Below, piece by piece: positions 12,922-23,524 of a DNA stretch of 64,000 nt. The notes beneath the pieces are model-generated. The model saw only the letters and a program-made list of their open reading frames with translations. It was not told where the DNA came from and did no database searches. The DNA is from Gentiana macrophylla (lineage: Eukaryota; Streptophyta; Magnoliopsida; Gentianales; Gentianaceae), in the NCBI GenBank assembly GCA_026214975.1, contig CM047810.1, positions 98,906,316 to 98,970,315 on the forward strand. Direction: 5' to 3'. Each line of letters starts with the position of its first letter. Position 1 is the stretch's first letter. The translations under genes and the position numbers were made by a program.

Positions 12922-14132
12922 TATACAGAAACCTGAATCCGGATCCGATCCATAATTGGATCGTCAGATTTGATTCACAGCACCGATCAATACGCTCGAT
13001 CATGCACAGCGGAAGCTACGAATTAAAATTTGTTTTTCGATTTTACCACGATATGATTCGCATAATTAATTAATCTACAAGAAGGTTAGTAGATTTACCC
13101 CATCCGGAGAGAAACCGTGATCTTCCGGATTGTATCTCCAAGCGACGACTGGTGGACGTCGATCCCGGAACCTCCTCGAACATTCTCCAAGAAAAACTCC
13201 AAGTTTTTCTTCTTCCATGGCTAGGACAAGAAAACAAAATGTCTCTCATTTTTTCACCAAAAAAGCCGTCCTTTTTTTTTTTGGTAAACTGGCGTTGGAT
13301 TTTTTTTGGTTATATTTTGTGTTGGGAGGAAAATAACTAATAATTTGAGAGCTTTTATACACAAATTTATCTTTCCCTTTTAGGAAAATAAAACCTTTAT
13401 CCAATAAAACAAATTTCCTATTTATCCAATAAGAAAACTAATTTCTTATTTATAATTATTTAACACATAAATAATTATATTATCCACATTATAATTAATT
13501 AGGAGAAAATTTATTTTCCCAAAACCAAAAAAATATGCCGCCATTTTTAATGCTATTTGGGATAATAGAAAATGTCTTTTCTATATTACATATTATTACC
13601 AAATAAATAATATCTGCATATTCATTAAATGGACCAACTATTTAATTTATTCTCGATGTTCCTTCTTCTTCATTATGGAAAAGGGTAATTGTATTGTGAA
13701 AATGATAACTCTCTCTTGACTAGTTATTTTTCTATATAAAGAGAGTTCCTCCAACACAATTACAACTACAAAAAAATTGGCGCCACACTTCACTAAAAGA
13801 AGAGAAAAATTAGTTTAGCTTTGTTTAATTATTGTGAGAAAAAAACTAGGGTTTTTTGAAAGATATTCGAGGAGGTTCTACTACTGAGGATCGTAGTCAC
13901 CGGGGTCGTCACTTGAAGATACAATCCAGGAAAATTACGCTTCTCTCCGGTTTGGGTAAATCTACTAACCTTCTTGTAGATTATTAATTGTTATGTGAAT
14001 CATGTCGTGGTAAAATCGCATGCTAATTTAATTCGTAGGTTCCGCTGTGCATGATCGAGCGTCTCGATCGGTGCTGTGAATCAGATCTGACGATCCAATT
14101 ATGGATCGAATCCGGATTCGGGTTTCTGTATA
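12922..14132. repeat. Large inverted repeat made of two copia LTR ends
   Basis: The arm at 12922-13198 is the reverse complement of 13855-14132, with scattered differences over about 275 bp. The 650-bp centre has TATATAAAGAGAGTTCC (near 13733), like the LTR promoters at 2018 and 9640. The adjoining 14141-14401 unit resembles the leader of the copia element at 3280-3440. The simplest reading is two related LTR ends in opposite orientation, not a TIR transposon. No target duplication was found. Confidence 0.65.
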
Positions 14133-14140
14133 TCAAGCAT

Positions 14141-14401
14141 GTCTGCATATGCTAGGAGTGGAATTCATAAATATGATGCATGGTATGACATGGTTATATC
14201 ACATAAATAAACACATAAGATAATAAATACATAAAATAAACCACTGAGATGGATCGTTGATACCCCGGCATCTAATTTATTACAAATAAATAAAGAAAGA
14301 TCCTAAACCCAATCTAATAGGTTTTTCTATTAAATAAACTAGAATCTGCTGCTATATAAATTAACCGATCCCTTCTTCATTAAACTTCCTGATAGCAGAA
14401 T
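14141..14401. repeat. 261-bp unit, uninterrupted copy
   Basis: The unit starts GTCTGCATAT and ends GATAGCAGAAT. It is repeated immediately downstream, where the second copy is split by the Helitron. Part of it (AGATGGATCGTTG... TCTAAT) is the reverse complement of the copia leader near 3290, so it is retrotransposon-derived. It serves as an internal copy of the unoccupied Helitron target site. Confidence 0.85.
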
Positions 14402-14412
14402 ATCAGCGACGT

Positions 14413-14549
14413 GTCTGCATATCCAGAGTGGAATTCATAAATATGATCGTGGTATTGCGTTTATTTGCTATCACATAAATAAACACATAAGATAATAAAT
14501 ACATAAAATAAACCACTGAGATGGATCGTTGATACCCCGGCATCTAATT
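14413..14549. repeat. 261-bp unit, second copy, left part
   Basis: The 137 bp match the beginning of the unit at 14141 up to CATCTAATT. The remaining 124 bp lie beyond the Helitron at 20449-20572, so the two parts add up to the same 261 bp as the intact copy. Confidence 0.85.
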
Positions 14550-14664
14550 TCTACCTATCTTATTAAAAGCTTGGGCAAAAAGCCCCAGCATGGAGCCACG
14601 TCTCCCTTCATTTCTTTTGGTGTCTAAAGTTTGAGGCATGTCTGGCATGCCACGTGGCCACTTT

Positions 14665-14665
<1 letters not shown>

Positions 14666-14706
<41 letters not shown>
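14666..14706. repeat. Poly(T) tract of about 41 nt
   Basis: An uninterrupted T run near the Helitron 5' end. It produces spurious ORFs rich in Phe or Lys on the two strands. Confidence 0.95.
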
Positions 14707-14707
<1 letters not shown>

Positions 14708-16092
14708 TAATTGTTTATGTCTGTTCACGATTCGTTTTACCTCGGTTTTATCTATGTTGAAGAAAAAAAATATGAAATCAAAACCGACCATACCATACAC
14801 GGTAATACTATGTTGTCGGTTCAGTGACATGTGTCGACACATGTGCACCTTCTTAGTTCGGTGTATATTATTTATGGCTTTGTCGCATCGCCTTGTCCTT
14901 CTTGTTGGGTGTTCATGGTTCGATTTACTTAGGTCTTAAATTTTTTTTTTCAAAAATATGAAATAAAAAACAACCGTATCATGCATTGTTTAATTTGGTG
15001 TTAGCTTTAGATTAATCAGACCCCGTAGTATTCGTAATGCTTGTATTGGAATACGAAATTAACATATAAAAAAAAAATGTACGCTCGGGGTATATTTAGG
15101 AAAAAAAATTCACCTATGTGTTGTTTATTTAAATGGATACTTTCTACGTAATGAATATTTTTTTTCCCCGGTTTTGATTTATTTTGCCTACTCCTATATT
15201 GTATTTGTTTCAGTGTGCTCATGATTTGATTTACCTCCGTTTTAATTATATCAAAACAAATATATGAAATGAAAAACAATCATATAATACACGGTTTAAT
15301 GCTGTATGTCTTTGTTACGGGGGTGCCGACAACGTGTCGGGTTTTCACTTATTTTAGTTAGTCGGCATGTGTAGGACATGTGTTGGGGCGTGTTGGTCAT
15401 CGGTTATGTATGAAAAAATGTCCGCCGGTATGTATGGCGCCCAGGTTGAAGTGTCGGTATATGAGTGTCGACAACGTGTGATATGAGTGTTGACATCGTG
15501 TCGGATATTAAACTTTTAAATAATATTTGGGTTGTCATTGCAAAAGTATTTAATTTTAGTCCCATTCCGTTTATCTTTTGGGCTCAGTCCGTTTACCTGT
15601 TTAGTGTTCCATTTATTTCGTGCATTATTAGATATAGATATATATATATATTAGGTTATATACATATATTGGTTAAGGGAAAAAAAAGACTGAATTGTTT
15701 GTTGGAACCGGTAAACCTCTTTCTTCTCAGCCCTTTTCCCAGCTTCACTGTCAACGCCCCATCCCTGCAAGGCATGATTCGATCTGCTGCAGGCAGAAAG
15801 ATGGGCGATCGAGTGGCTAGATTCATGAGTTGCTCATCCGTGTGGCTCAGATTGATTTCCGGTGGTGGTTAGATGGAGTGATATCGACTATTCTGCCAAA
15901 CCCTCAGAGTAGTAAGCGAGAAATGACAGATTCCTGCTGCTTGGGTCATGCATGTTGTTTGGTATGAAGAAAATTGGGCATGTAAGTACAGGTTAAATGT
16001 ATATAAAATTCAAGAGTTGTATTTTAATTTCTTTTCCCACTGTTTTGGACCCTTAGCTGATTTGCCTTTAAGTATGACCCTTTGTGGTTTCA

Positions 16093-16213
16093 ATCTCTTA
16101 CCCTGCACAGCTTGTGAGTCGGCTTGGTCAACTAAAAGGCATCAGCTTTCTCAATCTCTTACCCTGCACAGCTTGTGAGTCGGCTTGGTCAACTAAAAGG
16201 CATCAGCTTTCTA
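16093..16213. repeat. Tandem duplication of about 60 bp
   Basis: TCAATCTCTTACCCTGCACA through GGCATCAGCTTTC occurs twice head to tail with no visible difference. Near-identity implies a recent event within the Helitron cargo. Confidence 0.9.
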
Positions 16214-16799
16214 GGTGATTCAGATCAACAAAACTCTTACTGGTATGTTTAGGAGGCTTTGAGTCTAGATTAGGCATAATCTTTGCGGTTTGTTTCCTTA
16301 ATCGACATGCATGCTGTGTTGCACTCTGGTTCCATTGTTGTGGTTGGATGATAGTTGTGTTTTTTCCCCTCAATTGATATCCATGGTATGTTAAAGTCTG
16401 GTCTTAGTGCTGTGATTATATAATACCTTTTCTATGTGTGTTAAAAGTGGTTTTGTACATAGGTTTTCTTGTGTCATTTGTTGAGCTTTTCTTGTTGAAT
16501 TGAACTTATGGTTCTTCGGTTTTGTTGTTTCCTGTCAAAAGGAAATGGTTGTGGTTGTTTTTTGTCTCCGTGTTCTTGGTTGATCTGTGGGTTTGGCTGA
16601 CTGATGTTCTTTCCAGGTTGTCGGACAAAAGGTCTTGTGAGCCCTCTGTTTTGCAGAGAAGAAAGCTGGTTTAGGTTAGTGTAGTTAGGGGTACTACTGC
16701 AAACCCCAATAGTTAGGGGGCCTATGGAAAACCCCGTAGTTATGGGATCTACAGAAAATCCCGCTTTCTTCATGTTCTATATTAGGCTTGTTCTTTATT

Positions 16800-18290
16800 A
16801 TTTGATGTCAGGGGAAAAAAAACTTTACTTTATATTTGCATAGGCCAAGTGGTTTGTGGGAACTTTGAAAGGAGTGACTAAGGTTGTCCTTCCCATTTTT
16901 ACGGCCTACTGTGATCCCTTGCCTGTTTAAACCAGACTTACGAAATGAATTAGAAAGTAGTCTTCTCAAATTTTAGGGTCTTCTTCCCACTGAAAAGTTT
17001 TCATTCCGGTCTTATATGTTCTGTGAATACATGGAAAACTAACCACTGGTTTGGTTGTGATGGTGGCTTCATGCCATTACATTTTTTGGTTGTTTAGTGC
17101 ATGTGTTAGAACCATATAAAGGATTTATTTTCTGAAGTTCAGCCTTTTGTGAAATTAAACATACATAGGTGCCGAAGGGAGCCATTGGTTCAATCTTAGG
17201 AAATGAATTAGGCTTTACAGTTGGAGTAGCCATTGTTTCATGCTTATGCAATATGGTTCAACTTGGAGAACAAGGATGTTTGTCTACTTGTTTGCTACTA
17301 GGTAGCTTCTGTGATGTGGCTTGCTATGTCCAGTTTAATGTTCAACTTAATACTTATTTTTCACCATTTTATGATGAAAGGAAAAAAAAAACACCTTCAC
17401 TTAAAATTTGCAAAAGCGAAGTGTTCTGTATGGACTTTGAAACCAGTGAATAAGGTTGTCTGTTTGATTTTTCCCCGTCCGTTCTGGCCCCCTGGTTGTT
17501 TAAACCATGCTTAAGATGTGACTTAAGTAGTTTTATCATTTTCCAAGTTCTTCGGACTGAGAATTTTTTTTCCCAATTTTGGATAACTGTATTGTTGTTC
17601 TGGGCTAATATGTTTGGTCAATACATGGAAACTACCCAATATTTTTGCGTGGTGGTTGACTTAAGTGTTTTTGAATGTTTATTACATTGTTACAGCTGTA
17701 TAAAGCAGCTATTCGGTCAGCTTCTGCATTTTCCCCAAACAATATGCATACATACAGCTGGCAAAAGTAGCCATAGGTGCACACTTAGGAAATAAGCTTC
17801 TGTAATGTAGCTTGCTATGTTCAATTTCATGTTCAACATAAAACTTATTCTTCGCCATATGATAATGAAAGGAGGAAAAAGGTTACTTAAAATTTGCCAA
17901 GCAAGGTGTTCTGTGGGAACTTTGACAACAATGAATAAGGTTGCCTGTTCGGTTTTTTCCCGACTGTCGTGGTCCTCAGGTTGTTTACACCATGCTTAAG
18001 GTGTGAATTAGGTGGTTTTATCGTTTTCCAAGTTCTGCTGACTGCGAATTTTTTCAGCCATTTTGAATGATTGTAATGTTGTTCTGGGCTTATATGTTTG
18101 GTTAATACATGGAAACTACCCAATATTTTGGGTGGTACTGGGTTCAAATGTTTATGCATGTTTATTCCATTGTCACAACTATATAAAGGACATATTCGGT
18201 CAGGTTCTGCCTTTTTGAAACAATGTACATATATACAACAGACGCAAGGAGCCATTGGTGCATGCTTAGGAAATTAATTAAGCTTTAGGT
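16800..18290. repeat. About three diverged tandem copies of a 480-590 bp unit
   Basis: The same landmarks recur in the same order. ATACATGGAAACTACCCAA lies at about 17620 and 18105, with a variant at 17028. TTGTTTAAACCATGCTTAAG lies at about 17495 and 17985, with a variant at 16926. A GGAAAAA... AACTTTGA block also recurs. Spacings of about 570-590 and 480-490 bp indicate unequal duplication inside the Helitron. A separate 40-bp phrase around TTAAAAGTGGTTTTGTACAT occurs at 16441 and 18471. Confidence 0.75.
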
Positions 18291-19547
18291 CGGAGGTAAC
18301 CGTAATCACCACATTGCATAATTCTGCCTTTTGTTCAGTATACAGTTGCATGAAAATCTACTCATAGTGCCTCTTGAATGAGAATAAATGATATCTCCAA
18401 CGTAAATAGATTACATAAGCTTGCTAGGTGGAAGGAAAAAAAAAGCTAAAAACGGAAGATTGAAAGTGTGTTAAAAGTGGTTTTGTACATAGGTTTTCTT
18501 GTGCCATGTGAATGGAATGACAAGGCTTTACATACAGAAAACTTCCTCATCCAGAAAACTTCCTCATCAGAAAAACACAGGGAAAAATATAACAAAAAAT
18601 AATATGCATTTACTTCTACTGTCTGATTTGGTGATTTGGCTTATGTTTTACTCTTCGTTTCTGGCCTGCATGTGTTTTTTAGTATCTCATAGATGTGCAT
18701 CTGTGTTCATTGTGGTGGGGGTTATTAAATACAGGTGGTATTCGTTGTTTGAGTGTACAAAAATGTGGGCCTACTTTTCCTTTCTGAAACGTATTCTTCC
18801 TGTGTTCATTTGAGGTCCTTAGTTAATCACTGTTCTTGTTGCATAGGCCAAAAAAGACAATGTGTTGTGCATGATTTCTCGTTATGCCTTCCTGCAGTGG
18901 TTCTTTAATGTTATGGCTTTCTACAGTTTTTTTACTTCCATGGTACATCTTTCTTCATGCACATCTTAGTTAGCTGTAGAGACAATGGATTTGTGTTGGA
19001 TTTCCTGGTTTTATGCTCATTAAAGGGTTTCCTGACTGACCATTATGAGAACATCATGTCTTCGTTCATTCAGAGTTTTGAAGTTTTCTTGTTTTTAAGG
19101 TTCGAAGGGTTTGTCAAGTGCATCGGGATTAAAGTTCATTATGTTTGGATTCCACTAAGAGGTTGTTAATGGGTGTGGTGGGAATTCAAACCAGGCCTTT
19201 TGACTTTTTCCCATTCCATTGATGAATTCTCCAACAAAGCTGAAATTTCTAAAAGTCTTCCGAATCATTGAGGTCATAGATATTTCTTTACTTTGATGAG
19301 TGTCTCATTTTGCTGAGAAGTTTAATGCTTGGTTTCATTAGTTGTGGCGAAAAAAAAGAAATCTAAAACAGCCGGTGTAGTTACTAATTGTTGTTGGTAG
19401 AATAAGATAGTAGCTGCACTTCAAGCCTGTGCTGGGAGGGTATTTTAGCCATGTAAGAGACTTCATTCGTGCCTTTTACAGTTATTAGTCTCTGGTTTCT
19501 CTTACTAGGGAAGTGTGGCTAAGCTGGATTGTGTTTAGGGTTGATGA

Positions 19548-20021
19548 CCAAATGACGCGGTTGCAAGGAAAATAGAGAAGAAGCGAGTCCTATGCTTTCT
19601 TAAGTATTTTGACAAACCCTTTAAAGGTAAAGCTGAAAGGACCTACACAATCCTAGCATTGTATGCTCAAGAAGAAACCAACTGTCCAATGGAACAGCCA
19701 CCTTCCAACTTGACTGTAGGTGAAATGGTGTTGAATGTGCAAAAAACTGCCTCAAAGCCTGCTGAAAAAGAACACCAAATGTTCAGCCCATCAACAAAAG
19801 AAGTCATTGAAGAAATAGCATGTACGGTTGCTATGGATGAAAGAACCATGCTCCCAGTTGCAGCAGCAAAAAGGGGAATCGTATTCGGTGATGATTCTGA
19901 TGAAAACGAAGCAGCCCTCAGCTCTGAAAAACCTCCATCTCATTCACATGACATTGCTAGCCCAAATATTGGCCCTCAAAGTCCAGTGAAGAAGCTGAAG
20001 AACAAGGTCAGTGACGATTAG
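19548..20021 (+). CDS. Exon-like ORF carried by the Helitron, unknown function
   Basis: An open frame runs about 157 codons to a TAG at 20019. It includes VARKIEKKRVLCFLKYFDKP, then a hydrophilic Ser/Pro/Glu-rich tail with FGDDSDENE and a basic end (KKLKNK). A stop lies just upstream in the same frame and no good start is present, so it looks like the last exon of a captured gene rather than a complete gene. The acidic-then-basic tail suggests a nuclear protein, but I do not recognise the family. No expression evidence is available from sequence. Confidence 0.4.
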   Translation, partial: PNDAVARKIEKKRVLCFLKYFDKPFKGKAERTYTILALYAQEETNCPMEQPPSNLTVGEMVLNVQKTASKPAEKEHQMFSPSTKEVIEEIACTVAMDERTMLPVAAAKRGIVFGDDSDENEAALSSEKPPSHSHDIASPNIGPQSPVKKLKNKVSDD

Positions 20022-20415
20022 CTTCAACAATGAATAGTGCTGTCTGTTTTGAAGCCATGCCGATGCCCGTATCAGATGTATTTAAGTTTTTGTTGTTTTA
20101 ACTCATGAGGATAATTGCATATTATGGCCATTACTTGTTCGTCCGTCAACAATTAATGGTGGATAATATGTAAAATTGTTCTTACATGGATTGAAAAAAA
20201 TATGTGTACTCATTTTGCTCACGTTATTACATCAAACATGATCGCCGATGATGTAATGTTTAGCTTGCTTTGTAACCTATTATGGGCACTATTGCTTTCC
20301 TAATACACGCATGGCTTGTATTCTCATCTTTAAACATATGCATACATTTAAATCTCACCTTACATATACATATATTTAAATGCAATATATAGTTTTCTTT
20401 TATTTGGAACGGGCA

Positions 20416-20448
20416 TGCCGTGCCTTGCACGGCACACCGTATGCCTAG
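20416..20448 (+). other. Helitron 3' hairpin and CTAG terminus
   Basis: The stem TGCCGTGC pairs with GCACGGCA across a CTT loop, followed by CACCGTATGC and CTAG. In Helitrons this structure acts as the rolling-circle termination signal. Confidence 0.9.
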
Positions 20449-20572
20449 TATTACAAATAAATAAAGAAAGATCCTAAACCCAATCTAATAGGTTTTTCTA
20501 TTATATAAACTAGAATCTGCTGCTATATAAATTAACCGATCCCTTCTTCATTAAACTTCCTGATAGCAGAAT
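20449..20572. repeat. 261-bp unit, second copy, right part
   Basis: The stretch continues the unit interrupted at 14549, from TATTACAAATAAA to GATAGCAGAAT. It differs from the intact copy at only a few positions, for example TTATATAAAC against TTAAATAAAC. Confidence 0.85.
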
Positions 20573-20577
20573 AAAAC

Positions 20578-20648
20578 CATGTCAAGGAGGGATTGAACTC
20601 TTGACGTCCCAATGTGGGTCTGCGCTTCCATCCACTACGCCGCCGCTT
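20578..20648 (-). repeat. tRNA-derived (SINE-like) fragment
   Basis: On the minus strand GGCGTAGTGGATGG resembles an internal A box. About 37 bp later AGAGTTCAATCCC resembles a B box within a GTCAAG/CTTGAC stem. No acceptor stem closes it, so it is not a functional tRNA. It may be the head of a SINE or a chance remnant. Confidence 0.35.
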
Positions 20649-20649
20649 T

Positions 20650-21819
20650 GCTTTGTTTTATTTTGAAATAGTAATATAAACCTTTAAATCTTAGGAAAAA
20701 ATAATAAAATAAATATAGAAGGGGTGCCTTTAAAGGGACCACATACAATCTATTTGGGCACCCAAATTGAGGGGCATCCCACTTTCACATTCTAATTTAC
20801 TTTAGGCACCACACTTATTTTTACATCTACTCATTACACCACAGTATAATTATAAAATTGTCATTTATACTTAAGGCAACACACTTGGAAAGGCACCACA
20901 CTTGGAAATAATTTTTTTTTTTAATAATTGGAAATAAAATTCAATCTTATAAATAAAACTACACTACAACCCATTATTTTTTTTATTTTTTTGAGATTAT
21001 TATAAATTCACCATCTACCCTAGGTACCGCATTTTTTCCCCTCCAAAACAATAACCAAGATCGAACTATCTCCCTCACCATCGCCCCGAACTTGTTCTTC
21101 CTCCCCAAAATTCTATATCTCTTCATCTTCTTCATTTCATATCTCCTCTTCTTCTTCATTCATCTCCTTCTCAACCTATTTCATCTCTCTCTTACTCATA
21201 TCAATATTATCATTATCTTCTTGTTCTCTTAAAAAATTCCATGTAAAGAAAGTTGTGATTATCATCACATTTTCTAACCAACTTTGTAAATACTGCATTA
21301 AATAACTTCATCATCATGATTAGTTAAAAATATGGATCTTTTTGAATTTTATTCATACGGAGCCTTCAAATGAAGATAAAATGATTTCACATGAAGTTGA
21401 GATTACAAATGAAAACAAGACTACCTTAAATGAATAAATGGTTTCGATAGAAGATATGAAGAATCTCCAAGATGACACCATTAGAAAGAATGAGGTAATT
21501 CCTAAATTCTTTAGAAAAGTGTAATATATACCTAGTATTTTTTTTAAATGGTTATTAGTGAATGTGTCTTTCAGAATTTTCTATAATACATCGAACCAAG
21601 TCACAATGGGACATTGACATCCAACCGCTCCATAGTTGGATATTTTTCAGAATGTTCTTTAATACATCCAACAGTTCCGCATTCGGACATTCACATGAAG
21701 TTAGGATTACAAATGAGTTGTTTATTTAACACAAACCGAAATTGTTTATATATTTAACACAAACCAATTTTTTATGACATTTTATTATTTGTTTCATGTT
21801 ATAAGCATTGTATATTTGA
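20650..21819. other. AT-rich stretch without a recognised gene
   Basis: Low-complexity A/T runs and a pyrimidine-rich section (21060-21240, TCTTC repeats) that looks like a 5' leader. A short ancestral copy of the hairpin satellite described at 22985-23310 lies at about 21585-21690. Confidence 0.5.
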
Positions 21820-22636
21820 TTGAAACTGCAGTGTAATTCCAAAGAAAATGAAGAAGATGATTGCATGTCAAGTGTTGATGAGCTAGTAGCCGAGGACATT
21901 CACATTCATAGGGGGAGAATCCGAGCCATTCAACACAATCCGAGCTATAATAAGCTGCTGCGCAGGCGTGAGGATGAATGGCGGCCTATTATCGTGCAAG
22001 AGTTGTGTTAATAATTGAGAGGAGATCTAAGTCATTATGATGATGCGTTGGGAGGAGATATAAGTCATTATGAATGGCCGGCCTATTATTGGGAGATAGG
22101 TCGGGCAATGATACTTGCTAAAAATACAGATTGAAAGGTAGGGCCTCGTGATGGGATACATTGGATGGAGACGCCTACAATTATATGGTCAATCGCTAAC
22201 AAGTATAATGCTATGGTGACCTTGTTCCACCACAGATAAACACATCGGTAATTTGAATTGTTTTCCAACAAAAGAAGGTCCGAAGACTGTTCCACCATTC
22301 CAAATTTGTATGTACTTCAGAATAAACCACTACAAGTGCATGAAATTGAAAGACAATTGCCCACTTCCCACCCTAGTAGATCCATGGGATAAAGTATCAA
22401 ATGAAGCCATCAAAGAGCCTCATGGGGTTACCATTTTGGAAGAGCCTCCTAGGAGTGCGCTGAGGATTTTGGAAGAAGACTTTAGGGGAGTTCATCTCCC
22501 GAGGACTAGTTCTCCCCCCCCAAGCCTTGTGGCCTCGTCTTATAACAAAAAAAAAAGCCATCAAATAGTGGTTGTAAATTTTCGAGAGTCGGGTGGTAAA
22601 AGGAAAACTATTGTTAAGACCCAATCAAACCAATGA
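21820..22636 (+). pseudogene. OTU-like cysteine protease domain, decayed
   Basis: Three pieces read in order. The first, to 22011, has RREDEWRPIIVQELC. At about 22150-22230, HWMETPTIIWSIANKYN is followed by MVTLFHH. From 22253 comes CMYFRINHYKCMKLKDNCPLP. The pattern GEDEW..(V/I)R..L..EL, W(M)x(T/M)P..G.xIA..YN, NHY/F..(K)L..GCPLP is typical of plant OTU-like domains often found in transposon-rich regions. The catalytic-Cys segment before the first piece is not recognisable and two frame breaks occur, so activity is not expected. Family call is by eye and moderate. Confidence 0.5.
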
Positions 22637-22664
22637 ATTAGTTGACTTAGACGGTCTGTAGTAG

Positions 22665-22980
22665 CTAACTTATGTTTCTAGCATTTTGTATTCACCGGTG
22701 TAAAGTGATGAACATAACAGTGCTTTGAAGATATCTTATGTTCTTTTACGTTGTCTAGTCGTCAACAATGTTATATAGGTGATAGAACTTGACGTTTTGT
22801 AGTCACCGGTGTTCAACAAAACGGTGTTTAAAAGACATCTTATGTTTTTTGCATTTTCTAGTCGTCGACGATATATTGTTTGTCAAAGAATTTGATATTT
22901 TGTAGCCACCATTATATCTTATGCTTTTTTGCGTAGTCTATTGCTGATAGAACCTGGCATTCTATACTCACTGGTGTTAT
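22665..22980. repeat. Two to three diverged direct repeats of about 80-105 bp
   Basis: ATATCTTATGTTCTTTTACG, ACATCTTATGTTTTTTGCAT and ATATCTTATGCTTTTTTGCG start successive copies at about 22730, 22834 and 22915. Each is followed by TCTAGTCGTC or similar and a later TCACCGGTGTT. Confidence 0.65.
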
Positions 22981-22984
22981 TTTG

Positions 22985-23310
22985 GTGATTTTTTTTTTTG
23001 TGAAATTTAGATTGATCCAACAGCTCCACAGTTGATTTTTTTGTAATGTTCTGTAATACATTCAACAGCTTCACAGTTGAATATTTTTAGAATGTTCTGT
23101 AATATATCCAACAGCTCCATAGTTGGATATTTTTCAGAATATTCTGTAATACATCCAACAGTGTCATAGTCAGACATTGACATCCAACAACTATAGTTGG
23201 ACCTACACATCCATTAATTGGATCTTTTTCAAAATGTTGTATAACACATCCAATAGCAATATAGTTGGACCTACACATCCAACAGCTCCACAGTTGGATC
23301 TTTTTCAAAT
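22985..23310. repeat. Tandem repeat with TCCAAC..GTTGGA hairpin units
   Basis: About six units of roughly 50-60 bp built around TCCAACAGCTCCACAGTTGG, whose ends TCCAAC/GTTGGA can pair. Between them lies TTTTTCAGAATGTTCTGTAA. One or two older copies lie at about 21585-21690, on the other side of the OTU-like fragment. Confidence 0.8.
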
Positions 23311-23524
23311 AGGTAAGTGTTTTGATTTTGAGGGTAAATGTAATTTTTTTCTATATCTTTACTAGAAGGAAAATAAAAATATATTAATGTAAGTTTTAGA
23401 GACTAATTCATAAATAAATAAAACGACAATAGTGAAAAGGCTATGAAAATAATATATTTGGTATTTTTATAAGAGTGGAGTATAAGTACGATAATCATTT
23501 AAAAATTAAATATGTGGTGTCAAG

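Larger units (their letters stand above)
14550..20448 (+). mobile_element. Non-autonomous Helitron, 5.9 kb
   Basis: The element starts TCTACCTATCTTATTAAAAG and ends CTAG. Ten bases before the CTAG is an 8-bp perfect stem with a 3-nt loop, TGCCGTGC/CTT/GCACGGCA. These are the canonical Helitron ends: 5' TC, 3' subterminal hairpin, CTAG, no TIR, no target duplication. Joining the flanks (CATCTAATT + TATTACAAAT) recreates exactly the uninterrupted sequence at 14141-14401, which fixes both ends. No Rep/helicase ORF is seen, so mobility would depend on another element. The interior holds long tandem repeats and one exon-like ORF (19548-20021). Confidence 0.92.

Noticed and set aside
14624..14939. 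ORFs of 74 and 102 codons on opposite strands
   Set aside because: They are produced by the poly(T) tract (Phe or Lys runs) and have no protein-like remainder.
14550..20448. Autonomous Helitron
   Set aside because: No Rep (HUH) or helicase motif is readable in any frame of the interior.
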